Origin: JAKPKF01 sp964579365
Lineage (GTDB): Bacteria; Patescibacteriota; Dojkabacteria; SC72
Assembly (NCBI GenBank): GCA_964579365.1
Contig: CAZOFW010000012.1
Span: 1-17,426 of the forward strand
Reading direction: 5' to 3'
Length of the DNA stretch: 17,426 nucleotides
A model generated the notes under the pieces. It saw only the letters and a list, made by a program, of their open reading frames with translations. It ran no database searches and was not told the origin of the DNA. Both the position numbers and the translations under genes were made by a program. Below, piece after piece: positions 6,447 to 14,205 of this stretch (position 1 is its first letter; every line of letters starts with the position of its first letter).

Positions 6447-6452
6447 TATATT
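6447..6452 (+). promoter_or_regulatory. -10 box seven bases before the prfA start
   Basis: TATATT with 7 nt to the ATG at 6460; TTTCAA at 6424-6429 is a weak -35 at 17-nt spacing. No Shine-Dalgarno site. A leaderless prfA mRNA is likely, with read-through from rpmE also possible because no terminator is seen between them. Confidence 0.4.
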
Positions 6453-6459
6453 ATCCATT

Positions 6460-7551
6460 ATGGATTTAGCTTTAATACAAAAAAAATATTCCGACAACGA
6501 TGCACAGAAGAAGGTAATTGAAATACAAAACCAGATCTCTTCTAACCATAATAGCGGAACAAATATTACACAGTTAAGTAACGATCTCTCCTACTACTCC
6601 GAACTTGCTTCCCTAATCTCCAAAATACAAAGATGTGTAAAAGAGATTACAGATGCACAGGAGTTACTCGAAGAAGAAAACGACTCCTTAATTAAAGAGA
6701 TGGCAATCGAAGAGATAGAGAATAAAGAAAACGAGATTGAAACAACTGAGAAACAAATTCAAGGTATTAAAATTGCTAGAGAGTTTGAAGATGTAGATGA
6801 CAATAGATCTGCAATACTTGAAATTAGAGCTGGAGCCGGTGGAGATGAAGCTTCCCTGTTTGCTGCAGATATCTTCAGGATGTACAAGAATTACAGTGTA
6901 ACCAAAGGATGGGAACTTGAGATAATTGAGAACAACATAACCACAGACGGAGGATACAAAGAAGCCATAGTACATATCAATGGAAAGAACGTATTTAAAA
7001 ATCTTAAGTATGAAAGTGGTGTACACAGAGTACAACGTATTCCTACTACAGAATCTTCTGGGAGAATACATACCTCAACAGTATCTGTTGCCATACTTCC
7101 CGAAGCAAAAGAGATTGACATACAAATTAATCCAGAGGATTTGAAAATAGAGGTTATGAGAGCATCTGGAGCAGGTGGTCAGTGTGTAAACAAAACCGAC
7201 TCTGCAGTAAGAATTACACACCTACCTACCGGAACAATTGTTTCCTGCCAAGAGACCAAACACCAAGCTCAAAACAAAGAGAAAGCAATGGCTTTACTCA
7301 GATCTAGACTGTATGACAAGAAAAAGGCAGAAGAGGATGCAAAAAGGTCAAGCCTTAGGTCTTCCATGGTTGGTTCTTCCATGAGAGCGGAAAAAATTAG
7401 AACATACAATTTTCCACAAAACAGAGTAACAGACCATCGAGTAAAAAAATCTTGGTTTAATCTTGAAGGCATTATGAATGGAGATATCCAGCAAATAATA
7501 GATGATGTTAGAGAGGGTATTCAGTTACAAGCATTAGAAAAAAGTGAATAA
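6460..7551 (+). CDS. prfA: Peptide chain release factor 1 (RF1)
   Basis: 363 residues, standard length. A helical N-terminal domain (about 1-110) is followed by RAGAGGDEASLFAADIFRMY (123-142), the core YESGVHRVQRIP, the codon-reading tripeptide at 195-197 (PTT, in the position of RF1's P-A/V-T), SGRIHTSTVSVA (200-211), and the catalytic loop RASGAGGQCVNKTDSAVRI (234-252) with Gly-Gly-Gln at 239-241. RF1 recognises UAA and UAG in the A site and triggers peptide release; its Gln is methylated by PrmC, whose gene overlaps the 3' end here. One small oddity is GGQ-Cys where GGQ-His is usual. Stop usage in the window is almost entirely TAA/TAG, in line with RF1 doing most termination. Confidence 0.97.
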   Translation: MDLALIQKKYSDNDAQKKVIEIQNQISSNHNSGTNITQLSNDLSYYSELASLISKIQRCVKEITDAQELLEEENDSLIKEMAIEEIENKENEIETTEKQIQGIKIAREFEDVDDNRSAILEIRAGAGGDEASLFAADIFRMYKNYSVTKGWELEIIENNITTDGGYKEAIVHINGKNVFKNLKYESGVHRVQRIPTTESSGRIHTSTVSVAILPEAKEIDIQINPEDLKIEVMRASGAGGQCVNKTDSAVRITHLPTGTIVSCQETKHQAQNKEKAMALLRSRLYDKKKAEEDAKRSSLRSSMVGSSMRAEKIRTYNFPQNRVTDHRVKKSWFNLEGIMNGDIQQIIDDVREGIQLQALEKSE

Positions 7552-8314
7552 AGAGCTATCTCTGTTGTATAAAATTCAATCTGTTCTCAAAGAATCTGGT
7601 TATCAAGATATCTCAAGGATATCCCAAGAAGTTCTACACTTCATACAAGAAAAAAATATCCCTTCCGATATAATTTTCGGAAGACTTCTTAAAGGAGAAC
7701 CATGGGAATATATATGTGGAAAAACAGAGTTTCGAGGATATGATTTTCAAGTAAACAGTGATGTCCTTATCCCACGAATTGAGACTGAACAGATTGTAGA
7801 TATTGCCAAAAACAATCTAGCGGGGATTAAAAACATTGTAGATATTGGAACCGGTTCTGGCTGTATAGCAATATCTCTTGCCAAAGAAATTGAAACAGAC
7901 ATCCCCATCTATGCAATCGACATTAGTCAAAAAGCACTACAGATAGCACAGAAGAATGCTAAATTAAACCGTGTAGAAAACAGGATAATATTCAAAAACA
8001 ACAACCTCCTTGATGGTTTAGAATTTAGTTCCCCTACTCTTTACATCGCGAATCTTCCATATATTCCTACAGATATGTACGACAAACTAGACAGAAGTGT
8101 GCATGAATTTGAACCAAAACTTGCTTTAGAAGCAGGAGATGATGGTTTAAAGTATTACAAAGAAATTTTCAAACAGATACCAAGTGGGAATAATATATTA
8201 ATAATAGAAATAGAACCTTCTACTCTCGAGGATATCCAAAAGATAAAACAACCAACTGAGATAATTAAAGATTACAGAGGATTAGATAGGTTCTTACTAT
8301 TCAACCTCTCCTAG
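7544..8314 (+). CDS. prmC: Peptide chain release factor N5-glutamine methyltransferase
   Basis: 256 residues. The N-terminal helical domain (about 1-75) contacts the release factor, and a Rossmann-fold SAM methyltransferase domain follows. Motifs: LIPRIETEQIVD (75-86), the SAM loop DIGTGSGCIAISLA (100-113), the acidic end of strand 2 (YAIDIS), and IANLPYIP (168-175), in which NLPY takes the place of NPPY that positions the substrate Gln. It methylates the GGQ glutamine of RF1/RF2. The GTG start at 7544 lies inside prfA and overlaps it by 8 bp in another frame, so the two are coupled; an ATG-led alternative would lose the N-terminal helix. The 3' end overlaps the convergent htrA-like gene by 18 bp. 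Confidence 0.93.
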   Translation: MNKELSLLYKIQSVLKESGYQDISRISQEVLHFIQEKNIPSDIIFGRLLKGEPWEYICGKTEFRGYDFQVNSDVLIPRIETEQIVDIAKNNLAGIKNIVDIGTGSGCIAISLAKEIETDIPIYAIDISQKALQIAQKNAKLNRVENRIIFKNNNLLDGLEFSSPTLYIANLPYIPTDMYDKLDRSVHEFEPKLALEAGDDGLKYYKEIFKQIPSGNNILIIEIEPSTLEDIQKIKQPTEIIKDYRGLDRFLLFNLS

Positions 8315-9442
8315 TACAACATCAAAAGTTTTTGTAGAACCACTTCTGGAAACTTCAACTTTTACACTCTCCCCTACTTTGTGTCTTTGTATAAGATTAA
8401 TAAGTGCAACATTTACATCTTCTCCTCCGAATTTGGTTACTATATCACCTCTTCTAATACCTGCTTTGTATGCTGGACCAGTAGTATCTAATCCTCTAAT
8501 CAAGGCTCCAGGAACAATATTTTTGTAATACAGAAGATCATACTCGTAGAACATTTCGTAGGATATTCCCATGTATGGTTTGATGAATTTACCATATGTC
8601 TTGTACTCCTCTATCCTCTCTTTAACTTTGTTAATTGGAATAGCAAAAGAGATATTGTCAGCACCAGAGGTTGTTGCAAAATTAATTCCAATTACCTCAC
8701 CTTGAGAATTAATCAATGGGCCACCTGAATTCCCAGGATTAACTGCAGCATCTGTCTGTATTACATCTTCGTATGTCTTAGAGGTAAATCCAGACCAATC
8801 TGAGCTTGCTGTTACAGTTCTATCCAATCCACTAATTATTCCCTCGGTAGCACTTCCAGCATATTTACCAAGAGGAGTACCAATAGCGAGTACTTTTTGT
8901 CCTACAGCCAATATATCTGAATTACCAAGCTTAATTGGTGTTAAATCTTTTGCATCAATTTTTATCAATGCGATATCATTTACATCATCTTTTATAATCT
9001 CTACTACATCATATTTCTTTTCATCGTTTGTAATCACCTGATATACAGAATCTGCACTTGAAACTACATGCTGGTTGGTAATAATCAATCCATCTGCACT
9101 GATAATAAATCCTGTACCTATACTGTTACTGCTATCTACTACACCGTTTGTCTTAGATACAGAGAGGGTTGAAATTGCGATACTGACAACGGAAGCCTGT
9201 GACTCTTTAACAATATTTATGGTATTAACCTCACTCTCAGAGACTACTAATTTATCTCCATTCTGTGTAGAAATATCTGTGTTTTTAAAAAGAAATGGTA
9301 ATGCATTCTTTATATTTTCCGAATTTCTTAAAACAAGAAATCCACCCATTAGTAGTACTACCAAGACAGCGAAGACGAATCCTCCAATATACAGTACTCT
9401 TTTTGTAAATATCTCTTTAAACTTTTTCATAATTACAAACAT
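8297..9442 (-). CDS. HtrA/DegP-type membrane-anchored serine protease with PDZ domain
   Basis: 381 residues. The N-terminal signal anchor lies at about 16-37, then comes a linker (40-75) and a trypsin-like protease domain (about 80-280). The full catalytic triad is present: His125 in NQHVV, Asp156 in NDIALI, and Ser239 in AAVNPGNSGGPL. One PDZ domain follows (about 290-380; GPAYKAGIRRGDIVTKFGG). HtrA proteins degrade or hold misfolded proteins on the outer face of the membrane. The ATG at 9442 directly follows the TAA of the S41 protease gene; an ATG four codons on (9430, MKKF) is an equal alternative and would not change the mature protein. The two proteases are likely co-transcribed. Stop is TAG; the last 18 bp also encode the end of prmC on the other strand. 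Confidence 0.93.
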   Translation of the reverse strand: MFVIMKKFKEIFTKRVLYIGGFVFAVLVVLLMGGFLVLRNSENIKNALPFLFKNTDISTQNGDKLVVSESEVNTINIVKESQASVVSIAISTLSVSKTNGVVDSSNSIGTGFIISADGLIITNQHVVSSADSVYQVITNDEKKYDVVEIIKDDVNDIALIKIDAKDLTPIKLGNSDILAVGQKVLAIGTPLGKYAGSATEGIISGLDRTVTASSDWSGFTSKTYEDVIQTDAAVNPGNSGGPLINSQGEVIGINFATTSGADNISFAIPINKVKERIEEYKTYGKFIKPYMGISYEMFYEYDLLYYKNIVPGALIRGLDTTGPAYKAGIRRGDIVTKFGGEDVNVALINLIQRHKVGESVKVEVSRSGSTKTFDVVLGEVE

Positions 9443-10651
9443 TTACAATTTATTTATCTGTTGAATCGCTTTGATTAATTGCGGATCTCTTCCCGCAACA
9501 AAATCCTCGTCTGTGAACTCCACTATTACATCTGGTGTAATTGGGTTTTCTTTGTTTAACCAATCTCCATTTGGAAGTAACCATTTCAATGTTGTAATGT
9601 GCAAACTAGAGCCATCACTTAAGTCTAGAACATTCTGTGCAGTTCCCTTCCCATATGTCTTCTCTCCTACTATTGTTGCTCTTTTTGCCTGCTGTAGAGC
9701 TCCAGAGAGAATTTCAGAGGCAGAAGCACTTCCACCATCTACAAGTACAACTAATTTAACATTTGTTAAGTTTCCACCATCCTTAGACTCATATTTATCT
9801 ATCTTTCCGTTACCATCCTGTTGCATTGAAATTGTATATCCCCCTAGTAAGATATCATCGGCAGCATATATCGCTGCATCAAAATATCCTCCTGGATTCC
9901 CCCTTAAATCTAATATAACCTTCTTTACCCCCGAAGCTTTTATCTCTTTAACTTTTGCATCCCATTCCTCTACCCATGCCGAATATGAGGCATCTGTAAA
10001 TCTGTTTACTCTGAAAAGTGCAATACTCTTGTCTTCAATTAATTCCACCTTCATACTTGCTACAGTGATCTGTTTTCGTTCAATGGTAAGTTCAATCGCT
10101 TTGGAAGCACCTTTGTGCAATATTTTAAGTTTTACCTTTGTACCTTCCTCACCTCTAATTCTTGCTACAACATCATAGACAGTATCCTCTGCTTTTACTT
10201 CAACATCATCTACCGCAAGAATGTAATCTCCTGCCCTAATACCAGCAGCTTTAGCTGGAGAACCATCAAGAGGTGTGACAACAATTATATTCCCATTTTC
10301 ATATCCTAGCTCTGCCCCTATACCTTGAAAATATTTCCCTTCACTTGTTGCATTAAATTCCTCTGTCTCCTCAGGAGTAAGGAATACAGTTGCAGGATCA
10401 TCGTAGGAATTAACCAGTCCCTTTATGGAACCATACATCATATCCTGGGTTGTTACTTCTGAGGAATCTACATACTTTGAGCGCAGGATATCCCAAACAT
10501 CCCAATACATAGTAGTATCTACTTGATCTTTTGTATTCTTGAAGATATCTTTCCCTTGTAATTCACGACCAGATATAAATCCTGAAACAAAAATACATAC
10601 TAGTAAAATGGCAAGCCCTAATGTTTTTTGTAAAGATTTACTTCTATCCAT
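9443..10651 (-). CDS. S41-family carboxyl-terminal processing protease (CtpA/CtpB-like)
   Basis: 402 residues. The N-terminal membrane anchor lies at about 10-28, a helical cap with WDILRSKYVD and MMYGSIKGLV at 45-85, and a PDZ domain at about 105-190 (SPAKAAGIRAGDYILAVDDV). The S41 protease core carries LDLRGNPGG (248-255) and the Ser-Lys pair: Ser310 in GGSASASEI and Lys335 in GEKTYGKGTAQ, with Gln339 next to it. These enzymes cut C-terminal tails of envelope proteins or activate partners by limited cleavage. Length and motif order match CtpB-like proteins. TATAAT lies exactly 8 nt before the ATG, with no Shine-Dalgarno site, so this gene should open a leaderless two-protease operon with the htrA-like gene. 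The -10 falls only a few bp before the preceding gene's stop. Confidence 0.95.
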   Translation of the reverse strand: MDRSKSLQKTLGLAILLVCIFVSGFISGRELQGKDIFKNTKDQVDTTMYWDVWDILRSKYVDSSEVTTQDMMYGSIKGLVNSYDDPATVFLTPEETEEFNATSEGKYFQGIGAELGYENGNIIVVTPLDGSPAKAAGIRAGDYILAVDDVEVKAEDTVYDVVARIRGEEGTKVKLKILHKGASKAIELTIERKQITVASMKVELIEDKSIALFRVNRFTDASYSAWVEEWDAKVKEIKASGVKKVILDLRGNPGGYFDAAIYAADDILLGGYTISMQQDGNGKIDKYESKDGGNLTNVKLVVLVDGGSASASEILSGALQQAKRATIVGEKTYGKGTAQNVLDLSDGSSLHITTLKWLLPNGDWLNKENPITPDVIVEFTDEDFVAGRDPQLIKAIQQINKL

Positions 10652-10659
10652 AGCAGAAT

Positions 10660-10665
10660 ATTATA
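10660..10665 (-). promoter_or_regulatory. -10 box of the S41 protease gene, leaderless spacing
   Basis: Consensus TATAAT on the minus strand, 8 nt before the ATG at 10651. GTAGAA at the 17-nt position is a poor -35. The box lies at the end of the upstream gene (stop at 10668-10670). Same 8-nt spacing as at ychF and the csoR-like gene. Confidence 0.55.
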
Positions 10666-10667
10666 CC

Positions 10668-11687
10668 CTAATATGAGACAAATTCTACACTTCCTACATT
10701 TATTATACTGGATGCTCCATTTTCCCATTTTACAGAAATATATGTGTCTTCCTCCACCCCACTTACCTCTCCAAGCATTCCGTAATTTCCAAGAGCGTGA
10801 GATACAACTTTTCTTCCGACTGCATTTTGAACAAAAAGAGAATCCTTTACACCTTCGCGAATGGTTCCTCCCAAGAAGAATATCTGGCTTTCATTTACAT
10901 CAACTACCGCAAATGTGTGATTCTTTTTCGTTATCCTCTCTATCATTTCTTTTGGTGAGTATATCTCACCAAAACCACCTATTACACCAACCGGTAATCC
11001 CTGGTTTCTGAAGTTCTGGTAATCCATTGAGTAAGAGAGAACAAATTTAGCACCTTTCTCAAAAATATCTCGCAATAGGTCTGGGTGTAATCTTTTTCCA
11101 GCAAAGACTATTTTGTCCTGGAGATCCTCTCCCACACTGTTTAGAACAACATCGTTACCACTACCAAGAGAGACAAATTCTCCGACAATGTATTTTGATT
11201 CTTCTTGAACATTTGATATGGCAACTAAATCTAGTGCATATGCAGAGGTTTTGATCGTGATACCATCTATTGGATTTATGCTCTCAATCATACCGTTGAA
11301 GGTACTTTTAACTGTATATTCTTGCTCCTCTCCAAGTAGATCTAGATACCCTATATTTATTCTAGACATATCTACAACTCCTTGAATTGGAGATATTAAT
11401 CTCTTGATTGTGAGCCCTCCCATTGATGTTTTTTCAGCGAGTATATCTCCCTTCTCCACGAATTCTCCATCCATACAGGTTAGATATTTGCCTATGTTTT
11501 CTTTTGTACAACCTATCTGTGAAGGAAGAAAGAAAGAATTTTTAACATTGTTTCCTCTCTTTGTCAGAATATCTGTCCCTTCTTTCACCATTTCTCCAAC
11601 ATTTACCAATATTCTATCTCCTCTTCCTGAGGGGATTTTGAAGATATATTCATCGTATTTTTCGAATAGCTTATGCTTTAAAATCAT
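10668..11687 (-). CDS. Unknown protein with barrel-sandwich (lipoyl-like) modules and an SH3-like C-terminus, paired with its upstream neighbour
   Basis: 339 residues and no family named with confidence. Visible modules: glycine-turn strands typical of lipoyl/biotinyl or RpoC-type barrel-sandwich hybrids at about 25-45 (VNVGEMVKEGTDILTKRG), 72-106 (DGEFVEKGDILAEK, then ISPIQGVV) and 128-150 (FNGMIESI). No lysine in a classical MKM-type lipoylation motif is seen. Next is an alpha/beta domain at about 165-265 with SLGSGNDVV, GKRLHPDLLRDIFEKGAKF and LPVGVIGGFGEIY, then a KOW/SH3-like end (GMLGEVSGVEEDTYISVKW, 303-321). No signal peptide or membrane span is present, so it is probably cytoplasmic. 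Its start overlaps the end of the upstream gene by 17 bp, which implies tight coupling and probably a complex. From memory, similar pairs occur next to GlmL-like genes in Chloroflexi and CPR genomes; this was not checked. Confidence 0.65.
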   Translation of the reverse strand: MILKHKLFEKYDEYIFKIPSGRGDRILVNVGEMVKEGTDILTKRGNNVKNSFFLPSQIGCTKENIGKYLTCMDGEFVEKGDILAEKTSMGGLTIKRLISPIQGVVDMSRINIGYLDLLGEEQEYTVKSTFNGMIESINPIDGITIKTSAYALDLVAISNVQEESKYIVGEFVSLGSGNDVVLNSVGEDLQDKIVFAGKRLHPDLLRDIFEKGAKFVLSYSMDYQNFRNQGLPVGVIGGFGEIYSPKEMIERITKKNHTFAVVDVNESQIFFLGGTIREGVKDSLFVQNAVGRKVVSHALGNYGMLGEVSGVEEDTYISVKWENGASSIINVGSVEFVSY

Positions 11688-13032
11688 TTAACCACATACT
11701 TAATTTACTTCTGTTTGTATATACATCTGGCCCATATACAATTGGTCTTGGCCTTCCATCTACAAGGATTGAATCGTATCTACCCTTTCCTGGGATTGAA
11801 ACAAATCCAACTTTATTCTTCACACCATTTGGTATAACAATCTCTTTTTTGAATTCAACTTCCACCACCAATTTGTCTTGGTGTTTTGGCAATTGTACAA
11901 AGGTAAATTCTGGAGAAAGCGCATAGAATTCATTTTTCTCCATACTAAGAGATTCGGTATATCCACTCATTATTACTTTGTTTTGGTTCTTGACACTCTT
12001 TACTTCCGGTATCAGCACTTTAGTAGCAGGAGCAAACACCTCTTTTCTAGTAAGAATAATGTCTGTGGAATTAGTACCAAATATATAACTCTTACCGTAG
12101 GATAAAATCTTCTTTTCTAAATCCCACAGACAGTCAATCTCACCCATTATCTCCAAACCATCTACTACACTCATCAGGGTTTTTTGTTTCCCAAGGACTG
12201 CTGGTATGTGTCCAGATATTATCATGGCATTATTTTTAGAGTCTGTACCAAATCCAGATAATTTGTCGATATTATCTTGGTACAGAGAGTAGTTTTGGAT
12301 GGTTGTGTATGATCTTAATATATCCAAAATGTTTGGATCTTCCGTAAAGAAGATTTTGTTAAGTACAAAGTTACTCCAGTAATTTAGTATGTCTTTGGAT
12401 GCAAAATCGGATGCTAAGAATGCTTTGAATCTAGCATCTCTAACTGAATCTATAACGCCATATTCATTTCCCCAAGATATTTTAGATTTAGTAATGATGT
12501 TTTTTTCTTTTTTGTTCTCCATTACCTTTCTTGCTCTGTATATTTTGAAATCTGACAAATCCATATCCATATACAGGATATCTTCGTACTCCATCCTGTC
12601 TAGTAACCCTTCCAACAGATTGTATATGTACGAGTCGTCAACAACCCTCACTGCAACGTCTTTCGAGAATTCTCTAAGAGATGCAAAGATTGTATTAAAA
12701 TACTTTTGGTTTTCATCTACCAACACTCTTATTCCTGTTAATCCTACTCCCTCATCTTTAAATGCTTTGTACATTTGTAATCTGTATGTGTCTCTGTCCA
12801 CTATGTCCCAGTTGAATACTTTTTCAAGATTGTCGAAGTATTCGTACCAGAATTTCTTAGTGAAGAATTCATCATCTATTCTCTGTTTAAGAGGGTTTAA
12901 ATCTGTAAAGTCAGAGAGTATGTACTCTCTTTGGGCATTGTGATCTGTGTATGCAAGGTGTGCCCATATGCTGTTATCTTTAACAACAAGGCTAAGGTAG
13001 GCATTTTTCTGTAGTATTGGCAGTTTAGACAT
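11671..13032 (-). CDS. Unknown protein, possibly actin-like ATPase fold related to GlmL/MutL
   Basis: 453 residues, no signal peptide or clear membrane span. Features that could fit the actin/Hsp70-like fold: DILYMDMDLSDFKIYRARK (151-169), shaped like the phosphate-2 strand-turn-strand 'DxGxxxT', and NAMIISGHIPAVLGKQ (268-283), like the adenosine motif. The C-terminus is beta-rich (385-435) and ends SILVDGRPRPIVYGPD, which recalls the 'VDxRGRP' end I associate with glutamate-mutase-L-like proteins. The first canonical phosphate loop is not obvious near the N-terminus, so ATP binding is doubtful. No glutamate mutase subunits are nearby. The ATG is at 13032 with AT-rich -10-like sequence 6-9 nt upstream and no Shine-Dalgarno site; it is divergent from the small-membrane-protein cassette. 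The gene is certain; the fold call is tentative. Confidence 0.6.
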   Translation of the reverse strand: MSKLPILQKNAYLSLVVKDNSIWAHLAYTDHNAQREYILSDFTDLNPLKQRIDDEFFTKKFWYEYFDNLEKVFNWDIVDRDTYRLQMYKAFKDEGVGLTGIRVLVDENQKYFNTIFASLREFSKDVAVRVVDDSYIYNLLEGLLDRMEYEDILYMDMDLSDFKIYRARKVMENKKEKNIITKSKISWGNEYGVIDSVRDARFKAFLASDFASKDILNYWSNFVLNKIFFTEDPNILDILRSYTTIQNYSLYQDNIDKLSGFGTDSKNNAMIISGHIPAVLGKQKTLMSVVDGLEIMGEIDCLWDLEKKILSYGKSYIFGTNSTDIILTRKEVFAPATKVLIPEVKSVKNQNKVIMSGYTESLSMEKNEFYALSPEFTFVQLPKHQDKLVVEVEFKKEIVIPNGVKNKVGFVSIPGKGRYDSILVDGRPRPIVYGPDVYTNRSKLSMWLNDFKA

Positions 13033-13082
13033 TATGTAAATATATTACTTAAAAAGGCGTTGTTTTTCAATCATAGCCCATA

Positions 13083-13112
13083 TTGTCTTATAGTAATATC
13101 ACGATGTATAAT
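13083..13112 (+). promoter_or_regulatory. Promoter of the four-gene small membrane protein cassette
   Basis: TTGTCT (13083-13088), 18-nt spacer, TATAAT (13107-13112). Expected start near 13119 gives a leader of about 31 nt that ends in an AAGGAAGG ribosome binding site (13138-13145) before the ATG at 13150. Confidence 0.6.
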
Positions 13113-13149
13113 AATCTGTTCTTTAAAAATTCATAGAAAGGAAGGTTAA

Positions 13150-13335
13150 ATGTCCGGTAAACGTTTGTTGTGGATGACTGGGTTTTCTATATTTATCTGC
13201 GTGATAGAAGAGAACCTAAGAGATGAGGTAGTTCTGTTAACTGGACTTATTCTCATCGTTGTATATATGGGATGGAATTCAAAAATTTGGGAAAAATTGA
13301 ATAAAGATCAACATTGGCTAAAGAAGGGAGATTGA
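13150..13335 (+). CDS. Small two-span membrane protein, first of a tandem paralogous pair
   Basis: 61 residues: a short basic start (MSGKR), hydrophobic segments at about 6-19 and 26-43 parted by an acidic loop (EENLRDE), and a polar, Lys- and Trp-containing tail (KIWEKLNKDQHWLKKGD). No known family recognised. It aligns over its full membrane part with the next gene: shared G-x-R-x-x-W near the start, V-L-L-x-G-L-x-L-I-V in span two and the exact IWEK after it. AAGGAAGG precedes the ATG by a few bases. It ends in TGA, the only TGA stop among the genes here, one base before the next ATG. Possible roles such as a small holin-, toxin- or stress-type membrane peptide are guesses. Confidence 0.75.
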   Translation: MSGKRLLWMTGFSIFICVIEENLRDEVVLLTGLILIVVYMGWNSKIWEKLNKDQHWLKKGD

Positions 13336-13336
13336 A

Positions 13337-13510
13337 ATGAGAAAAGGTCAGCGTGCTATCTGGGTTGTATTGTTTGTAATTGTGATCTACATCACAGAAA
13401 CAAAGAATCTGCCAGATACAACAGTATTGTTGATTGGACTTAGTCTAATCGTCGCTTGGATGGTCTGGGAAACAAGGATTTGGGAGAAATTCAGGAAATC
13501 AAAATCATAG
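13337..13510 (+). CDS. Small two-span membrane protein, second of the tandem pair
   Basis: 57 residues (MRKGQRAIWVVLFVIVIYIT ... IWEKFRKSKS), stop TAG at 13508-13510. It starts one base after the TGA of the preceding gene, with AAGGGAG at 13324-13330 as ribosome binding site inside the end of that gene. Hydrophobic segments lie at about 8-20 and 28-45, parted by ETKNLPD. It matches the preceding protein position for position in the G-x-R-x-x-W start, the LL-x-GL-x-LIV second span and the IWEK motif, so the two arose by tandem duplication. The tail is short and basic. Function unknown. Confidence 0.75.
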   Translation: MRKGQRAIWVVLFVIVIYITETKNLPDTTVLLIGLSLIVAWMVWETRIWEKFRKSKS

Positions 13511-13524
13511 AAAAGGAGAATCGC

Positions 13525-13746
13525 ATGACTATTACTATCCCCGCATTTTCAGTTCTTCTAATTGCCGTAGGTGGAAGTATCTCTGGATTTGCTCTCGTTG
13601 CCTATTTGCTTGGCTCAATAATTCTTCAACTTGATCCAGGTCTAGGAAAAATCAAGAAATTCCTATCCAGGATGTTCTTCCTCGGTTGGTTGCTGTTAAT
13701 TGTTCCATTATTAATTAGCATGGCATCTCAACCCTCCGTTCCATAA
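13525..13746 (+). CDS. Small hydrophobic membrane protein
   Basis: 73 residues from the ATG at 13525, chosen because AAAGGAG at 13512-13518 lies 6 nt before it; the frame stays open further upstream but that stretch overlaps the preceding gene. Two membrane segments at about 8-34 and 50-66 are joined by a basic loop (GKIKKFLSR), so both ends should lie outside. The first span carries a GGSISGFALVAYLLGS run rich in small residues, which favours helix packing or oligomerisation. No family recognised and no similarity to the two proteins before it. Confidence 0.7.
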   Translation: MTITIPAFSVLLIAVGGSISGFALVAYLLGSIILQLDPGLGKIKKFLSRMFFLGWLLLIVPLLISMASQPSVP

Positions 13747-13791
13747 AGTTAAGAAATAAAAACCTGAATCTTAGAAAAGGAGGAAAACAAA

Positions 13792-14199
13792 ATGAATATG
13801 GTAAGTTGGATTATCGCATTTGATGTGCTTTTGCTGACTACCTTAATTCTCTTTGCCAGGGAAATAAAAAATAAAAGATCAACTAGTTCAATTAAGGCCG
13901 ATCGAAGAGGAATAACTGCTTTAATCACAGCAACAGTATTACTGATTTTAATACTCATTGCTAAACCTTTTCCTGGCAGAATAGCATCAATCGTCCTTAA
14001 TTCGCTAACATTGTTTATCATGTTAGCTACATTAATTGTCCTCATTCGGGATAACCGAAGAAAGACAATAATGGACGAGGAGTCGGCTACATACTTTGGA
14101 TGTACAGTAATTATTGGTCTATTCCTGTACTACATCAGTCTAATCCTCCGTGTTATATATCTCTACCTTCCTGCCACAATCCCTCTATGGATTTCTTAA
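13792..14199 (+). CDS. Four-span membrane protein closing the cassette
   Basis: 135 residues, with hydrophobic segments at about 4-22, 41-60, 66-85 and 101-126. The loops between spans one and two (REIKNKRSTSSIKADRRG) and three and four (RDNRRKTIMDEE) are strongly basic, so by the positive-inside rule both lie in the cytoplasm. AAGGAGG at 13777-13783 sits 8 nt before the ATG; a second ATG two codons on is possible. No known family recognised. It lies 45 bp after the third gene, with no terminator between, and is followed by a perfect 12-bp inverted repeat. Confidence 0.75.
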   Translation: MNMVSWIIAFDVLLLTTLILFAREIKNKRSTSSIKADRRGITALITATVLLILILIAKPFPGRIASIVLNSLTLFIMLATLIVLIRDNRRKTIMDEESATYFGCTVIIGLFLYYISLILRVIYLYLPATIPLWIS

Positions 14200-14205
14200 A
14201 CACAC

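Noticed and set aside
9471..10178. Plus-strand open frame of 235 codons opposite the S41 protease gene
   Set aside because: Antisense shadow of a well-supported protease; composition is serine/proline-rich with no domain.
13333..13335. TGA as a sense codon (Gly or Trp recoding as in some CPR bacteria)
   Set aside because: Trp is TGG, Gly uses GGN throughout, and the TGA is followed at once by a new start with its own ribosome binding site.
13456..13524. Longer version of the third cassette protein
   Set aside because: It would overlap the preceding gene by over 50 bp; the AAAGGAG site 6 nt before the ATG at 13525 decides the start.
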